A stretch of DNA of 13,136 nt. It comes from Oscillospiraceae bacterium (GTDB lineage Bacteria > Bacillota > Clostridia > Oscillospirales > Acutalibacteraceae). The notes below the pieces were generated by a model. The model was not told the DNA's origin and did no database searches. It was given only the letters and a program-made list of their open reading frames with translations. How positions within the stretch are numbered: position 1 is the first letter of the stretch; each line of letters begins with the position of its first letter. Below, piece by piece: positions 1-7,352 of the stretch. The stretch is from NCBI GenBank assembly GCA_902761265.1, contig CACWJV010000030.1, positions 1-13,136 of the forward strand, given 5' to 3'. A program made the position numbers and the translations under genes.

Positions 1-950
1 CGTATATCAATCGCTGTCAGGCATGCTTTCTCCAATGCGGAGCCTTTGTCTTGCGGCACCGCTTTTGCCTGCTCAATCAGCGTTTCCAGTGCGGCGCGTT
101 CGGTTTGCGTCTGCCGGATATACGCCAAAAGGCCACGGAGGTTGCCGGTCTCGATCGCGGCAAACCCGCGCGAGATCAGATCGTCCCAGCCGGTCGCGTC
201 GTCGGATCGGCGACCGCACAGCATGGGGTCATAGGTCGGCGCCAGTGCGCTGACGCGGCGTTTTTCGTGAAAGCGCTTGGCTGTGAACTTTTGGTAGAAC
301 ACGTTGAAATAGTTTTTGCTTTGAAACTGCACCAGCGGCATATTTTCCGTTTGCAACCGCTCCCAGTGGGCAATGGCGTTCATCACCACGTTGCCGCGAT
401 AGACGCAGACGACAGGCATTTTGCTGCCGCTTTTTGTTTTCCAAGCCAGCGCTTTTTTTGCGCTTTCGGTGGTGCGCAGCAAAACGTTTGTGGGCGGCTG
501 CGATTGCAAAAACGTATGCAGCGCGTCGCGGTCATCCCACGCGTTGTCGAGAATCAGACCGCCTTTGCCCTGGGCCGCGGCCAGCGCTTCTTCGAGCGTT
601 GCCACGGGTTCCCGGGATACCGTGCCGTTAAGGGAGCGCAGATGCAGCGCCTGCACGTCGGAAAGTTTGAGCGAAGAAAGATCGTCTTCTTCGGTGTCGC
701 ACTGGATCGGCAGCGCCCTGTCTTCGAGCAAAACGAACGCGCCGTCCGCTGTTTTTTGCACAGACACCGACACATAATCGGCACCGGCGTCAAACGCCGC
801 TTCGATCGCGGCAATGCTGTTTGGCGGAGCATCGGTGGTGTCGCCGCGAAAAGCCACGGCGACAAGGCCGCCCGCGTCCGCGGCCGACGCCGCAAGCGCA
901 AAACAGAAAAGCGCCGCGCACAGCAGCGCAAGAGTGATCAGTCGTTTCAT
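1..950 (-). CDS. Secreted GDPD-fold protein with degenerate active site (3' end outside window)
   Basis: The frame is open from the ATG at 950 to the window edge, giving 316 codons without a stop. Residues 1-24 look like a Sec signal peptide: KR, a hydrophobic core, then ASA-AD. Residues 29-270 follow the glycerophosphodiester phosphodiesterase barrel pattern, for example PPNSIAAIEAAFDAGADYVS, a QKTADGAFVLLED segment and VATLEEALAAAQGKG. The residues that define the enzyme are replaced: HRG reads F34-R-G, the ENT glutamate is P43, the ExD metal pair is S61/S63, and the second catalytic HD is E76-D77. I therefore infer a non-catalytic, exported GDPD-like protein, possibly ligand-binding. Residues 283-316 begin a helical tail resembling FIVAR-type modules of cell-surface proteins (weak). 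ATG 950 is preferred over the in-frame ATG at 959 because AGGA at 960-963 directly abuts the latter but is well spaced from 950. Confidence 0.75.
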   Translation of the reverse strand, partial: MKRLITLALLCAALFCFALAASAADAGGLVAVAFRGDTTDAPPNSIAAIEAAFDAGADYVSVSVQKTADGAFVLLEDRALPIQCDTEEDDLSSLKLSDVQALHLRSLNGTVSREPVATLEEALAAAQGKGGLILDNAWDDRDALHTFLQSQPPTNVLLRTTESAKKALAWKTKSGSKMPVVCVYRGNVVMNAIAHWERLQTENMPLVQFQSKNYFNVFYQKFTAKRFHEKRRVSALAPTYDPMLCGRRSDDATGWDDLISRGFAAIETGNLRGLLAYIRQTQTERAALETLIEQAKAVPQDKGSALEKACLTAIDI

Positions 951-983
951 GCATCGCATTCCTTTTTGGTTTTTGTTGCTTTC

Positions 984-1012
984 ATCATAACATGTTTTAC
1001 CCCCGAATGCAA
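984..1012 (-). promoter_or_regulatory. Sigma-A-type promoter for the GDPD-like gene
   Basis: On the minus strand a TTGCAT -35 (1012-1007) and a TATGAT -10 (989-984) are separated by exactly 17 bp, and TG lies one base before the -10 (extended -10). The promoter lies in the 68-bp gap between the metH stop and the GDPD-like start. The downstream gene can therefore be transcribed independently of metH. No terminator hairpin is visible after metH. Confidence 0.6.
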
Positions 1013-1018
1013 GCGCAA

Positions 1019-3418
1019 TCACCCTTCGGGGAAAAAGCGTTTCGCGAGTTTCACGCTGCCCATGGCGTCTTTGGCATAGCCGGACGCGCCGATCAGATCG
1101 GCATATTCCTGCGTAAGCACCGCCCCGCCCACCATCGTGCGCACATGGGGCAGCTCTTTTTTGAGCAGCGCAACGGTCTTTGCCATCGCGTCGAGCGTCG
1201 TCGTCATCAGCGCGGACAGGCCCACAAGCGTTGCACCGGTCTTTCGGGCGGCGGCAACAACGGCTTCGGGTTTGACGTCCTTTCCGAGATCGATCACGTC
1301 ATAGCCGTAGCTTTGCAGCAGCACCTTGACGATGTTTTTGCCGATATCGTGGATATCGCCCTCAACCGTGGCGAGAATGATTTGTTCCTTTTTGCCGTCC
1401 GTCTGCGGCAGCTTGTCGCTCACTTCACGGAACGCGGCGGACGCGGCTTCAGCGCTCATCAGCAGCTGCGGCAAAAAGATCTTGCTTTTTTCAAACGCTT
1501 CGCCCACTTTGTTGAGCGCCGGAATGATTTGGCTGTCGATCAGCGCAATCGGATTTTCGCTCACGAGCAACCGTTTTGCTTCGTCGGCGGCCTGCTGCTG
1601 CAAGCCCTTGACGATGGCATACATCAGCGGCGGCAGGTCGGTTGGTTCGTCACCGGCTTTGGCGGCAGCGGGTGCGGCAGCCGATGCGGCGTGCGGATGG
1701 GAAAGTGCAAACGAAATGTAGTTTTCACAGTGCGGGTCAAATCCGTGCACCATTGCGGCCACACGGAACGCGCGCATCATATCGGCCGCGCAGGGATTCA
1801 TAATCGCGCAAGACAGGCCGCTTTGGATCGCCATGGACAAAAACACGGCGTTGATATCTGCGCGTTCCGGCAGCGCAAACGACACGTTGGACACACCGAG
1901 ACAGGTCCGCACACCGAGCGTTTCGCGGATCATGCGGATACTGTCGAGCGTCACCTTCGCGGCGTTGTCATCGCTCGACACCGCCATGCACAGCGGATCC
2001 ACCACAATGTCTTTTTTGTCGATCCCGACCTGTGTGGCGCGGTCAATGATCCGTTTCGCAAGTGCTGTGCGGCCTGCGGCGGTGTCTGGGATGCCGTCTT
2101 CACCGATTGTCAGCGCGATCAGCACGCCGCCGTATTTTTTGCAAAGCGGCAAAACCGTTTGCAGACTCTCCTCTTTCGCGTTGACGGAATTGATCAGCGG
2201 CTTGCCGTTATAGACGCGCAGCGCAGCCTCCAGTGCAGCCGGGCGCACGGTGTCGATTTGCAGCGGCAAATCGAGCACGCTTTGCAGTTCCTCCACCGTC
2301 TCTTGGAGCACCGCCGTTTCGTCGATTTCGCCGAGTCCGACGTTGACATCGAGAATATGCGCGCCGGCGTCCTGCTGGGCGATTCCCTCGCGCACAAGAT
2401 AGCGCAGATCGTGCCGGCGCAGCGCGTCCTTGAGCTTCGGCTTGCCGGTCGGGTTGATCCGTTCGCCGATGATCTTCGGCATCCCGGCCAGCGACACCGT
2501 ATGCGTATAGGACGCGACGACGGTATCGTGTTTTTCTTCGGGCGCTTTGAACGGCAGATCGCGCGTTTTTTCTACGGTTCGCCGGATAAAATCCGGCGTG
2601 GTGCCGCAGCAGCCGCCGAGCGCGTGGACACCGAGGGCAGCGATCTCGCGCATGATATCGGAGAATGCCTCCTGATCCACGTCAAACGCGGTTACGCCGT
2701 CGGCGATTTTGGGCAAACCTGCGTTCGGGTTGATTACCACCGGTAGACTCGCACACTGCACATACTGCGCGGCGATGCCCTTCATCTGCTGCGGGCCGAG
2801 CGAACAGTTGGCGCCCAGGGCTGTGACGCCCAATCCTTCCAGCGTTGCCACCACCGCCGGCACATCGGCGCCGGTCAGAAGATGGCCGCTTTCGTCATAG
2901 GCGTTGGTCACGATGATCGGCAGATCGCAGGTTTCTTTGGCAGCAAGCACGGCCGCCTTGGTTTCATACAGATCGCTCATCGTCTCGACAAGGATCAGAT
3001 CGAACCCGCATTGCGCGGCGATGCGGATGCTGTCGGCAAACACCGCCACCGCGTCTTCAAACGGAAAATCGCCGAGCGGTCGCAGCATTTTGCCGAGCGG
3101 CCCGACGTCAAACGCGAGATAGACACTGTCTTTGTCGCCGGAAAAGCGCGATTTTGCCCGGGCGAGATTGTCATAGGCGGCGGGTATAATCTCGTCCAGA
3201 TTGTCTAATTTCAGCGTATTCGCACCGAACGTGTTCGAGGTGATGACGTTCGCGCCGGCGTTCATATAGGAAAGGTGGATCTCCTCCAGCACCTTCGGGT
3301 GGCTGAGGTTCCAGTTTTCGGGCAGCGTGCCGGCAGGCAGCCCGGCTTTTTGCAGCAAAGTGCCCATCCCGCCGTCAAAATAGGTGCGGGCGGCATACAG
3401 GCGTTGTTGGAGTGTCAT
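1019..3418 (-). CDS. metH: Cobalamin-dependent methionine synthase, short form without reactivation domain
   Basis: The 799-aa cytoplasmic enzyme transfers a methyl group from methyl-tetrahydrofolate through cobalamin to homocysteine, giving methionine. Domain order: homocysteine-binding barrel (about 1-285) with zinc ligands C205 (GANCS) and C270/C271 (GGCCGT); pterin-binding barrel (about 314-560) with GERINPTG at 318-325 and DVNVG at 357-361; Ala-rich linker (576-588); cobalamin cap helices (about 595-670); Rossmann cobalamin domain (about 677-799) with the DxHxxG signature D688-I-H690-D-I-G693, whose His is the lower axial ligand. Full-length enzymes of about 1,200 aa add a C-terminal AdoMet-binding reactivation domain. 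It is absent here and encoded by the upstream gene at 3614-4225. The ATG at 3418 has a GAGGTGA ribosome site 5 nt upstream. The 195-bp gap to the upstream gene holds heptamer repeats and hairpins but no clear promoter. Confidence 0.95.
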   Translation of the reverse strand: MTLQQRLYAARTYFDGGMGTLLQKAGLPAGTLPENWNLSHPKVLEEIHLSYMNAGANVITSNTFGANTLKLDNLDEIIPAAYDNLARAKSRFSGDKDSVYLAFDVGPLGKMLRPLGDFPFEDAVAVFADSIRIAAQCGFDLILVETMSDLYETKAAVLAAKETCDLPIIVTNAYDESGHLLTGADVPAVVATLEGLGVTALGANCSLGPQQMKGIAAQYVQCASLPVVINPNAGLPKIADGVTAFDVDQEAFSDIMREIAALGVHALGGCCGTTPDFIRRTVEKTRDLPFKAPEEKHDTVVASYTHTVSLAGMPKIIGERINPTGKPKLKDALRRHDLRYLVREGIAQQDAGAHILDVNVGLGEIDETAVLQETVEELQSVLDLPLQIDTVRPAALEAALRVYNGKPLINSVNAKEESLQTVLPLCKKYGGVLIALTIGEDGIPDTAAGRTALAKRIIDRATQVGIDKKDIVVDPLCMAVSSDDNAAKVTLDSIRMIRETLGVRTCLGVSNVSFALPERADINAVFLSMAIQSGLSCAIMNPCAADMMRAFRVAAMVHGFDPHCENYISFALSHPHAASAAAPAAAKAGDEPTDLPPLMYAIVKGLQQQAADEAKRLLVSENPIALIDSQIIPALNKVGEAFEKSKIFLPQLLMSAEAASAAFREVSDKLPQTDGKKEQIILATVEGDIHDIGKNIVKVLLQSYGYDVIDLGKDVKPEAVVAAARKTGATLVGLSALMTTTLDAMAKTVALLKKELPHVRTMVGGAVLTQEYADLIGASGYAKDAMGSVKLAKRFFPEG

Positions 3419-3435
3419 GAAATCACCTCAATAAC

Positions 3436-3529
3436 AGGGCCAAGGGGCGCGGGTTGCCGGTGGCAACCTCTGCGCGAAGCGCAGAAGCGCTGACCGAGCC
3501 GGCAGGCGAGACCCGAGGGCCGAGGGAAT
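3436..3529 (+). repeat. AGGGCCR heptamer-repeat copies flanking a hairpin pair
   Basis: Two partial arrays of a 7-nt unit lie in the gap just upstream of metH: AGGGCCA-AGGGGCG at 3436-3449 and AGGGCCG-AGGGAAT at 3516-3529. The second ends exactly like the array at 5098-5132. Between them lies GC-rich sequence with two back-to-back hairpins. Together with the inverted array at 3609-3636 this could be a roughly 200-bp element with imperfect inverted ends, about 15 of 18 matching at the outer edges. Confidence 0.6.
3452..3485. other. Two adjacent perfect hairpins (7-bp stem, 3-nt loop each)
   Basis: GGTTGCC-GGT-GGCAACC (3452-3468) is followed with no gap by TCTGCGC-GAA-GCGCAGA (3469-3485). Neither has a U-tract on either strand, so they are not ordinary terminators. 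On the minus strand they lie in the leader of metH, 34 to 67 nt upstream of its ATG. They could stabilise RNA or simply be the core of a dispersed repeat. Confidence 0.6.
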
Positions 3530-3608
3530 AATACATAGCAAATAGCTTTTGTGATTGACTGAAAAGACGCGGCCGCACGGTTCCGGCCATCGTCTGCGCA
3601 CGGCGTGT

Positions 3609-3636
3609 CGGCCCTATGCCCTCGGCCCTTGGCCCT
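3609..3636 (-). repeat. AGGGCCR heptamer array overlapping the end of the reactivation gene
   Basis: Read on the minus strand, four 7-nt units run in tandem: AGGGCCA, AGGGCCG, AGGGCAT, AGGGCCG. The stop codon TAG (3616-3614) of the upstream coding region is formed inside the array, at the junction of the third and fourth units. Orientation is opposite to the copies at 3436-3529 and 5098-5132. Confidence 0.75.
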
Positions 3637-4225
3637 CAATCCCCACAAACGCCGTTACGCTTTTACACGGCGTCATAAACAGCGTGTCGGTCAGTGTGAT
3701 ACCCAACTTGCGCGTCGCGTCGAGCATCGACAAAATCTGCGGCTGCACAGAGAGCGGCACGTCGCCGTACCCCGGCGAAAACCGCGGACGCAGCGTGCGT
3801 CCCTCGGCCAACTTCCCGTTTACAAGATTGCACCAGCCCTCCACGGCGGCGGAGCAATAGGCATCGAACACCAGCGCGAACGCCGGTTCTGTCTTTTGCA
3901 GCCGCAGCAGCAGCCGGTCGACCCCGGCGCCGAGAGTCGCGGCAAAGAGAAAGAGACGGCGGCACCCCTGCAGATTTTTTTTGAGGCTCGCGCTTTGCAG
4001 CCGCAGTTCCCCGAACTGCAGCGTGTCGCCCTGCGCGGTCAGCTCATACGCACGGTAGCACGCCTTGGGCGCGGCGCAGGCCGCAAGCGCGCTGTGGGCC
4101 CGGTCAAACAGCGCGTCGATCCCGTCGTCCGCCTGCCGGCCGCGATAGCCGAGATAGCGCAGCGCTTCGCGGCGGTTGACAGTGATCTCATCCACTGTAC
4201 CGGTCAAAAGAATCAGCCCGCTCAT
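3614..4225 (-). CDS. Stand-alone methionine synthase reactivation (AdoMet-binding) domain protein
   Basis: The 203-aa protein matches the reactivation domain normally found at the C-terminus of long MetH. The best marks are the AdoMet-binding stretch LRPRFSPGYGDVPLSVQPQI and the later KSVTAFVG segment. By family knowledge this domain binds S-adenosylmethionine and remethylates cobalamin after accidental oxidation to cob(II)alamin, with electrons from a flavodoxin or similar donor. Here it would act in trans on the short MetH encoded next. Its ATG overlaps the metF stop as ATGA (4225-4222) and there is no clear Shine-Dalgarno, so translation is probably coupled to metF. The last residues, EGQGPRA and stop, are encoded by the heptamer repeat at 3609-3636, so the native C-terminus was probably replaced or extended by repeat DNA beyond the conserved VGI. 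Confidence 0.85.
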   Translation of the reverse strand: MSGLILLTGTVDEITVNRREALRYLGYRGRQADDGIDALFDRAHSALAACAAPKACYRAYELTAQGDTLQFGELRLQSASLKKNLQGCRRLFLFAATLGAGVDRLLLRLQKTEPAFALVFDAYCSAAVEGWCNLVNGKLAEGRTLRPRFSPGYGDVPLSVQPQILSMLDATRKLGITLTDTLFMTPCKSVTAFVGIEGQGPRA

Positions 4226-5079
4226 CGCAAAATGGCGCTGACGTTGCGCATGATGGCGGCGGCAACGTCGGGCTTGTTCATCGAATACACATGCACCGCA
4301 GGCACGCCGTTGGCAAACAGATCGACGATCTGCTGCGTGGCATAGGCGATGCCGGCCTGCGCCATCTGCTGCGGATCGCTGCCGTATTTATCGACAATGC
4401 GGCAAAACCGCTGCGGCAGCGCCGAGCCGGAGATGCGGCAGATCCGCTTGATAGAGCCCGGATTCGTCACCGGCATGATGCCGGCGACCACAGGCACCGT
4501 GACGCCTGCCTCCCGGATCCGATAGAGGAAGTTATAATAGATATCGTTGTCGAAAAACATCTGGGTGGTGAAAAACGAACAGCCGGCGTCCTGCTTTTCC
4601 TTGAGATGACGCACATCGTCAAAGCTGTTGTCGCTTTCCGGGTGCGTTTCCGGATAGCACGCGCCGCCGATGCAAAACGAGCCGTCGGCCGCGATTTCGG
4701 CAATCAGTTCGCTCGCGTAGCGGTAATCGCTCTCGTGCGCTTCCGGTACCCGGTCGCCGCGCAGCGCCATGATGTTGGTGATATGGTTATCCTTGAGCAG
4801 TTGCATCTGTGCGTGCACCTGCGCTCTGGTAGAGTTGATGCAAGTCAGATGCGCCATCACAGGCACGCCCGACAGGTTTTGCAAATCGGCACACAGCGCC
4901 GCCGTGTAGTCCGAAGTGCCGCCGCCTGCGCCGTAGGTGACGCTCATAAAGGCGGGTCTGAGCGCAGCGATCTCCATCGCCGCAGCGGACACCGCGTCGA
5001 TTTTATCGGTGGTTTTGGGCGGAAAGACCTCGAACGAAAGCGAGGGCTTGTCCGATTGGATCAGACTTAGAATGTTCAT
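4222..5079 (-). CDS. metF: 5,10-methylenetetrahydrofolate reductase
   Basis: The 285-aa FAD-dependent TIM-barrel enzyme reduces 5,10-methylene-THF to 5-methyl-THF, the methyl donor for MetH. Family marks: SFEVFPPKT at 15-23 with the conserved Glu17, VTYGAGG at 47-53, HLTC at 77-80, NIMALRGD at 102-109, GGACYPETHPES at 138-149, QMFFDN at 173-178 and VPAVHVYSMN near the C-terminus. Length is normal for the bacterial enzyme. ATG 5079 is chosen because AAGAGGTG lies just upstream (5093-5086) and homology starts at once. The frame stays open upstream to 5850, but that extension crosses repeats and the neighbouring gene in another frame. It is the first gene of metF, reactivation protein, metH. No SAM, cobalamin or THF riboswitch signature was recognised upstream. 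Confidence 0.94.
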   Translation of the reverse strand: MNILSLIQSDKPSLSFEVFPPKTTDKIDAVSAAAMEIAALRPAFMSVTYGAGGGTSDYTAALCADLQNLSGVPVMAHLTCINSTRAQVHAQMQLLKDNHITNIMALRGDRVPEAHESDYRYASELIAEIAADGSFCIGGACYPETHPESDNSFDDVRHLKEKQDAGCSFFTTQMFFDNDIYYNFLYRIREAGVTVPVVAGIMPVTNPGSIKRICRISGSALPQRFCRIVDKYGSDPQQMAQAGIAYATQQIVDLFANGVPAVHVYSMNKPDVAAAIMRNVSAILR

Positions 5080-5097
5080 TTGATACACCTCTTTTTT

Positions 5098-5132
5098 AGG
5101 GCCGAGGGCCAAGAGCCAAGGGCCGAGGGAAT
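5098..5132 (+). repeat. AGGGCCR heptamer tandem array next to the metF ribosome site
   Basis: Five consecutive 7-nt units: AGGGCCG, AGGGCCA, AGAGCCA, AGGGCCG, AGGGAAT. The array ends 4 nt from the AAGAGGTG ribosome site of metF, separated by an A-run on the minus strand. It would be transcribed in the metF leader. The GGCC cores of neighbouring units can pair with each other. Confidence 0.8.
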
Positions 5133-5372
5133 GAAGACTTGCAGCGCCGATCTCCGATCGGCTTCGTTGTCTCACCTTCCGCGCCCGGTCGATCGACCCC
5201 TTTCGACATCGCGCTTGTGGCGCAATGCCACTTTCCCCGCAAACGGGGAAAGCAACTTTGGTGGCTGCCTGCGGCAACATCTGATTCGACGCTGCGGGCA
5301 CTGTGTTTGTTATGTTTTGCAGTCGCCGCCTGTCAGGCGGCTGATGTGTCCGTGCCCTTTTTCCGTCTGCTT
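5133..5372. repeat. Non-coding, hairpin-rich region between the DUF2975-like gene and metF
   Basis: No convincing gene is present in this 240-bp stretch. It contains three perfect inverted repeats: GCCGATC-TCC-GATCGGC (5146-5162), CTTTCCCCG-CAAA-CGGGGAAAG (5231-5252) and GCCGCCT-GTC-AGGCGGC (5325-5341). None is followed by a U-tract on the minus strand, so none is a standard terminator of the upstream gene. No good -10/-35 pair for metF was found. With the abutting heptamer array at 5098-5132, the layout suggests a structured dispersed repeat, but this is inference. Confidence 0.45.
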
Positions 5373-5918
5373 TTATTCCGCTTGCGCCTGTTCGCTTCTG
5401 AGTTCGGCGCCGTATTTGCACAGACAGCTCATCACGATCAGCGCAACGCCAATCGCCGCCCAGGCGGGCGCATGGATGCCTTCCGCCGAAAAGCCGGGCA
5501 GATTCTTTTCCAAAACCGTCGAAAGCAGCGTCATCACCATATCCGCCGCAAGCGGCAGAACTGTGCCGAGAATGCCGAGCCGCAGCAGCTCTTTGGCGCC
5601 GCCGAAAGTAAACGGTGTACCGTCGGCAAGCTCGCGTTTCAAATAGTGCTTGGCAAACGCGGTCAAAACAATCGCCACGATGCAGGCGAGCATGCTCTGC
5701 GACAGGAGCGCGTACAGGTTGCCGTCGGACATCGACGCCGCCTCCGGGATCAAGCCTTCGATGGTCGTGTCGCCGATTTTGAACGCTTCGAATCCAAACA
5801 GCAGCGACACAAAAGCAGCCGCGGACAAACACAGCCCGACAATGGCGCACACAAACAAAATGGTACTGATGATCTTCGCCGTCTTCGACAGCGCCTGAAC
5901 GGTACTTAAACTTTTCAT
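5373..5918 (-). CDS. Small integral membrane protein, DUF2975-like
   Basis: The 181-aa protein has about four hydrophobic segments: residues 16-42, 70-90, 112-134 and 150-168. The central ELADGTPFTFGGAKELLRLG and the final CKYGAELRSEQ resemble the DUF2975 membrane family, whose members carry a GxPFT stretch and end in a charged Gln/Glu-rich tail. The function is unknown. Start 5918 is set by GGAGG at 5928-5924, five nt upstream. The frame extends upstream to 5975 through the heptamer repeat, which is unlikely to be coding. It lies 63 bp after the UPF0210 stop with no terminator between, so it may be the third gene of that transcript. Confidence 0.7.
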   Translation of the reverse strand: MKSLSTVQALSKTAKIISTILFVCAIVGLCLSAAAFVSLLFGFEAFKIGDTTIEGLIPEAASMSDGNLYALLSQSMLACIVAIVLTAFAKHYLKRELADGTPFTFGGAKELLRLGILGTVLPLAADMVMTLLSTVLEKNLPGFSAEGIHAPAWAAIGVALIVMSCLCKYGAELRSEQAQAE

Positions 5919-5953
5919 AATATCCTCCGATTTATAAAAACATATACGAACTA

Positions 5954-5981
5954 CTGTGCACTGTGCACGATGCACGATGCA
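5954..5981 (+). repeat. CTGTGCA/CGATGCA heptamer tandem array
   Basis: Four perfect 7-nt units: CTGTGCA twice, then CGATGCA twice. On the minus strand the array begins immediately after the TAG stop of UPF0210 (5984-5982). It is rich in self-complementary GTGCAC and TGCA cores. It is unrelated in sequence to the other two heptamer families but has the same unit length. Confidence 0.8.
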
Positions 5982-7343
5982 CTAATTTTTCAGGCTGTGC
6001 ATCGGCGCCGGAATCCGTCCGCCGCGGGCGATAAACGCGTCGCTGCTTTCCGGGTGGACCGGCATCACAGGCGCGGAGCCCAAAAGACCGCCGAATTCCA
6101 CGATCTCGCCCACCTGTTTGCCCGGCGCGGGGATCACGCGCACGGCGGTGGTTTTGCAGTTGACCATGCCGATGGCGGCCTCGTCCGCGATGATGGCGGA
6201 AAGTGTAGACGCCGGCGTATCGCCCGGCACGGCGATCATATCGAGACCGACCGAGCACACGCAGGTCATGGCCTCGAGCTTGTCGAGCGAAAGGGTCTTG
6301 CTTTGTGCGGCGGCGATCATGCCCTCATCCTCGCTGACGGGAATAAATGCGCCGGACAGTCCGCCCACATGGTTGCTCGCCATCACGCCGCCTTTTTTGA
6401 CGGCGTCGTTGAGCAATGCAAGCGCCGCCGTGGTGCCGTGGGTGCCGCAGACTTCGAGGCCCATTTCTTCGAGAATGCGCGCCACGGAGTCGCCCTTTTC
6501 GGGTGTGGGCGCGAGCGAGAGATCGACGATCCCGAACGGCACGCCCAGCCGCTGCGACGCTTCGCGCGCCACAAGCTGACCCATGCGCGTAATTTTAAAC
6601 GCGGTCTGCTTGATCGTTTCGGCAACCACGTCAAACGGTTTTCCCTTGCAGCTTTGCAGCGCGTGATAGACCACGCCCGGACCGCTGACGCCGACGTTGA
6701 TGACGCTTTCCCCTTCGCCGACGCCGTGGAACGCGCCGGCCATAAACGGGTTGTCCTCTACCGCGTTCGCGAACACGACGAGCTTGGCGCAGCCGAAGCC
6801 GCCGCTGTCCTTGGTCAGGTTGGCCGTTCGCTTGATCGTTTCGCCAAGCATCCGCACGGCGTCCATATTGATGCCGGCCTTGGTGCTGCCGACATTGACA
6901 GACGCGCACACGCGTTCCGTGGACGCGAGCGCGGACGGGATGGAGCATATCAGCTTTTTGTCGCTTTCCGTAAAGCCCTTTTGCACCAGCGCGGAAAAGC
7001 CGCCGATGAAATTGACGCCGCACGTTTTGGCCGCTTTGTCCAGCGCCAGCGCGATCGGCGTATAGTCGTCCTCTTTGCACGCCGCCGCCACCAGCGAGAT
7101 CGGTGTCACGGAAATGCGCTTGTTGACGATGGGGATGCCGAATTCTTTTTCGATCTCTTCGCCCACACGCACAAGATCCTTCGCTTCGCGGGTGATCTTG
7201 TCGTAAATCTTCCTGGCACAGCGCGTCACGCTTTCGTCGCTGCAATCCAGCAGCGAAATGCCCATCGTGATGGTGCGCACGTCGAGATGGCGGTGCTCGA
7301 TCATGTCGAGCGTGGACACAACGTCTTTGATATCAAACAGCAT
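5982..7343 (-). CDS. UPF0210 (DUF711) family protein
   Basis: The 453-aa protein has full family length and strong family-type segments: TITMGIS (24-30), VNKRISVTP (73-81), NFIGGFSALVQKG (111-123), NVGSTKAGINMDA (150-162), NPFMAGAFHGVGE (198-210) and INVGVSGPGVV (215-225). Members are often annotated as 'PFL family' because of a distant fold relation to pyruvate formate-lyase, but no reaction is established to my knowledge. It is cytoplasmic by sequence, with no signal peptide or membrane segment. Its ribosome site GAGGTGG overlaps the TGA stop of the ACT-domain gene 9 bp upstream. The two are probably co-translated and functionally linked, as is usual for this pair in Bacillota. Confidence 0.92.
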   Translation of the reverse strand: MLFDIKDVVSTLDMIEHRHLDVRTITMGISLLDCSDESVTRCARKIYDKITREAKDLVRVGEEIEKEFGIPIVNKRISVTPISLVAAACKEDDYTPIALALDKAAKTCGVNFIGGFSALVQKGFTESDKKLICSIPSALASTERVCASVNVGSTKAGINMDAVRMLGETIKRTANLTKDSGGFGCAKLVVFANAVEDNPFMAGAFHGVGEGESVINVGVSGPGVVYHALQSCKGKPFDVVAETIKQTAFKITRMGQLVAREASQRLGVPFGIVDLSLAPTPEKGDSVARILEEMGLEVCGTHGTTAALALLNDAVKKGGVMASNHVGGLSGAFIPVSEDEGMIAAAQSKTLSLDKLEAMTCVCSVGLDMIAVPGDTPASTLSAIIADEAAIGMVNCKTTAVRVIPAPGKQVGEIVEFGGLLGSAPVMPVHPESSDAFIARGGRIPAPMHSLKN

Positions 7344-7352
7344 GTCGCCACC

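Noticed and set aside
992..2746. 584-codon plus-strand frame antisense to metH
   Set aside because: Antisense shadow of a confidently identified gene. The product is His/Arg-rich with no family marks, as expected opposite GC-rich codons.
5080..5372. SAM, cobalamin, THF or T-box riboswitch upstream of metF
   Set aside because: None of the conserved core motifs of these classes was recognisable on the minus strand. The hairpins present do not form their layouts.
5080..5850. In-frame N-terminal extension of MetF
   Set aside because: Crosses the heptamer array, hairpins and part of the DUF2975-like gene. The homologous start and ribosome site are at 5079.
5954..5981. CRISPR-like or iteron array
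   Set aside because: The units are only 7 nt with no spacers, and no replication or cas gene is nearby.
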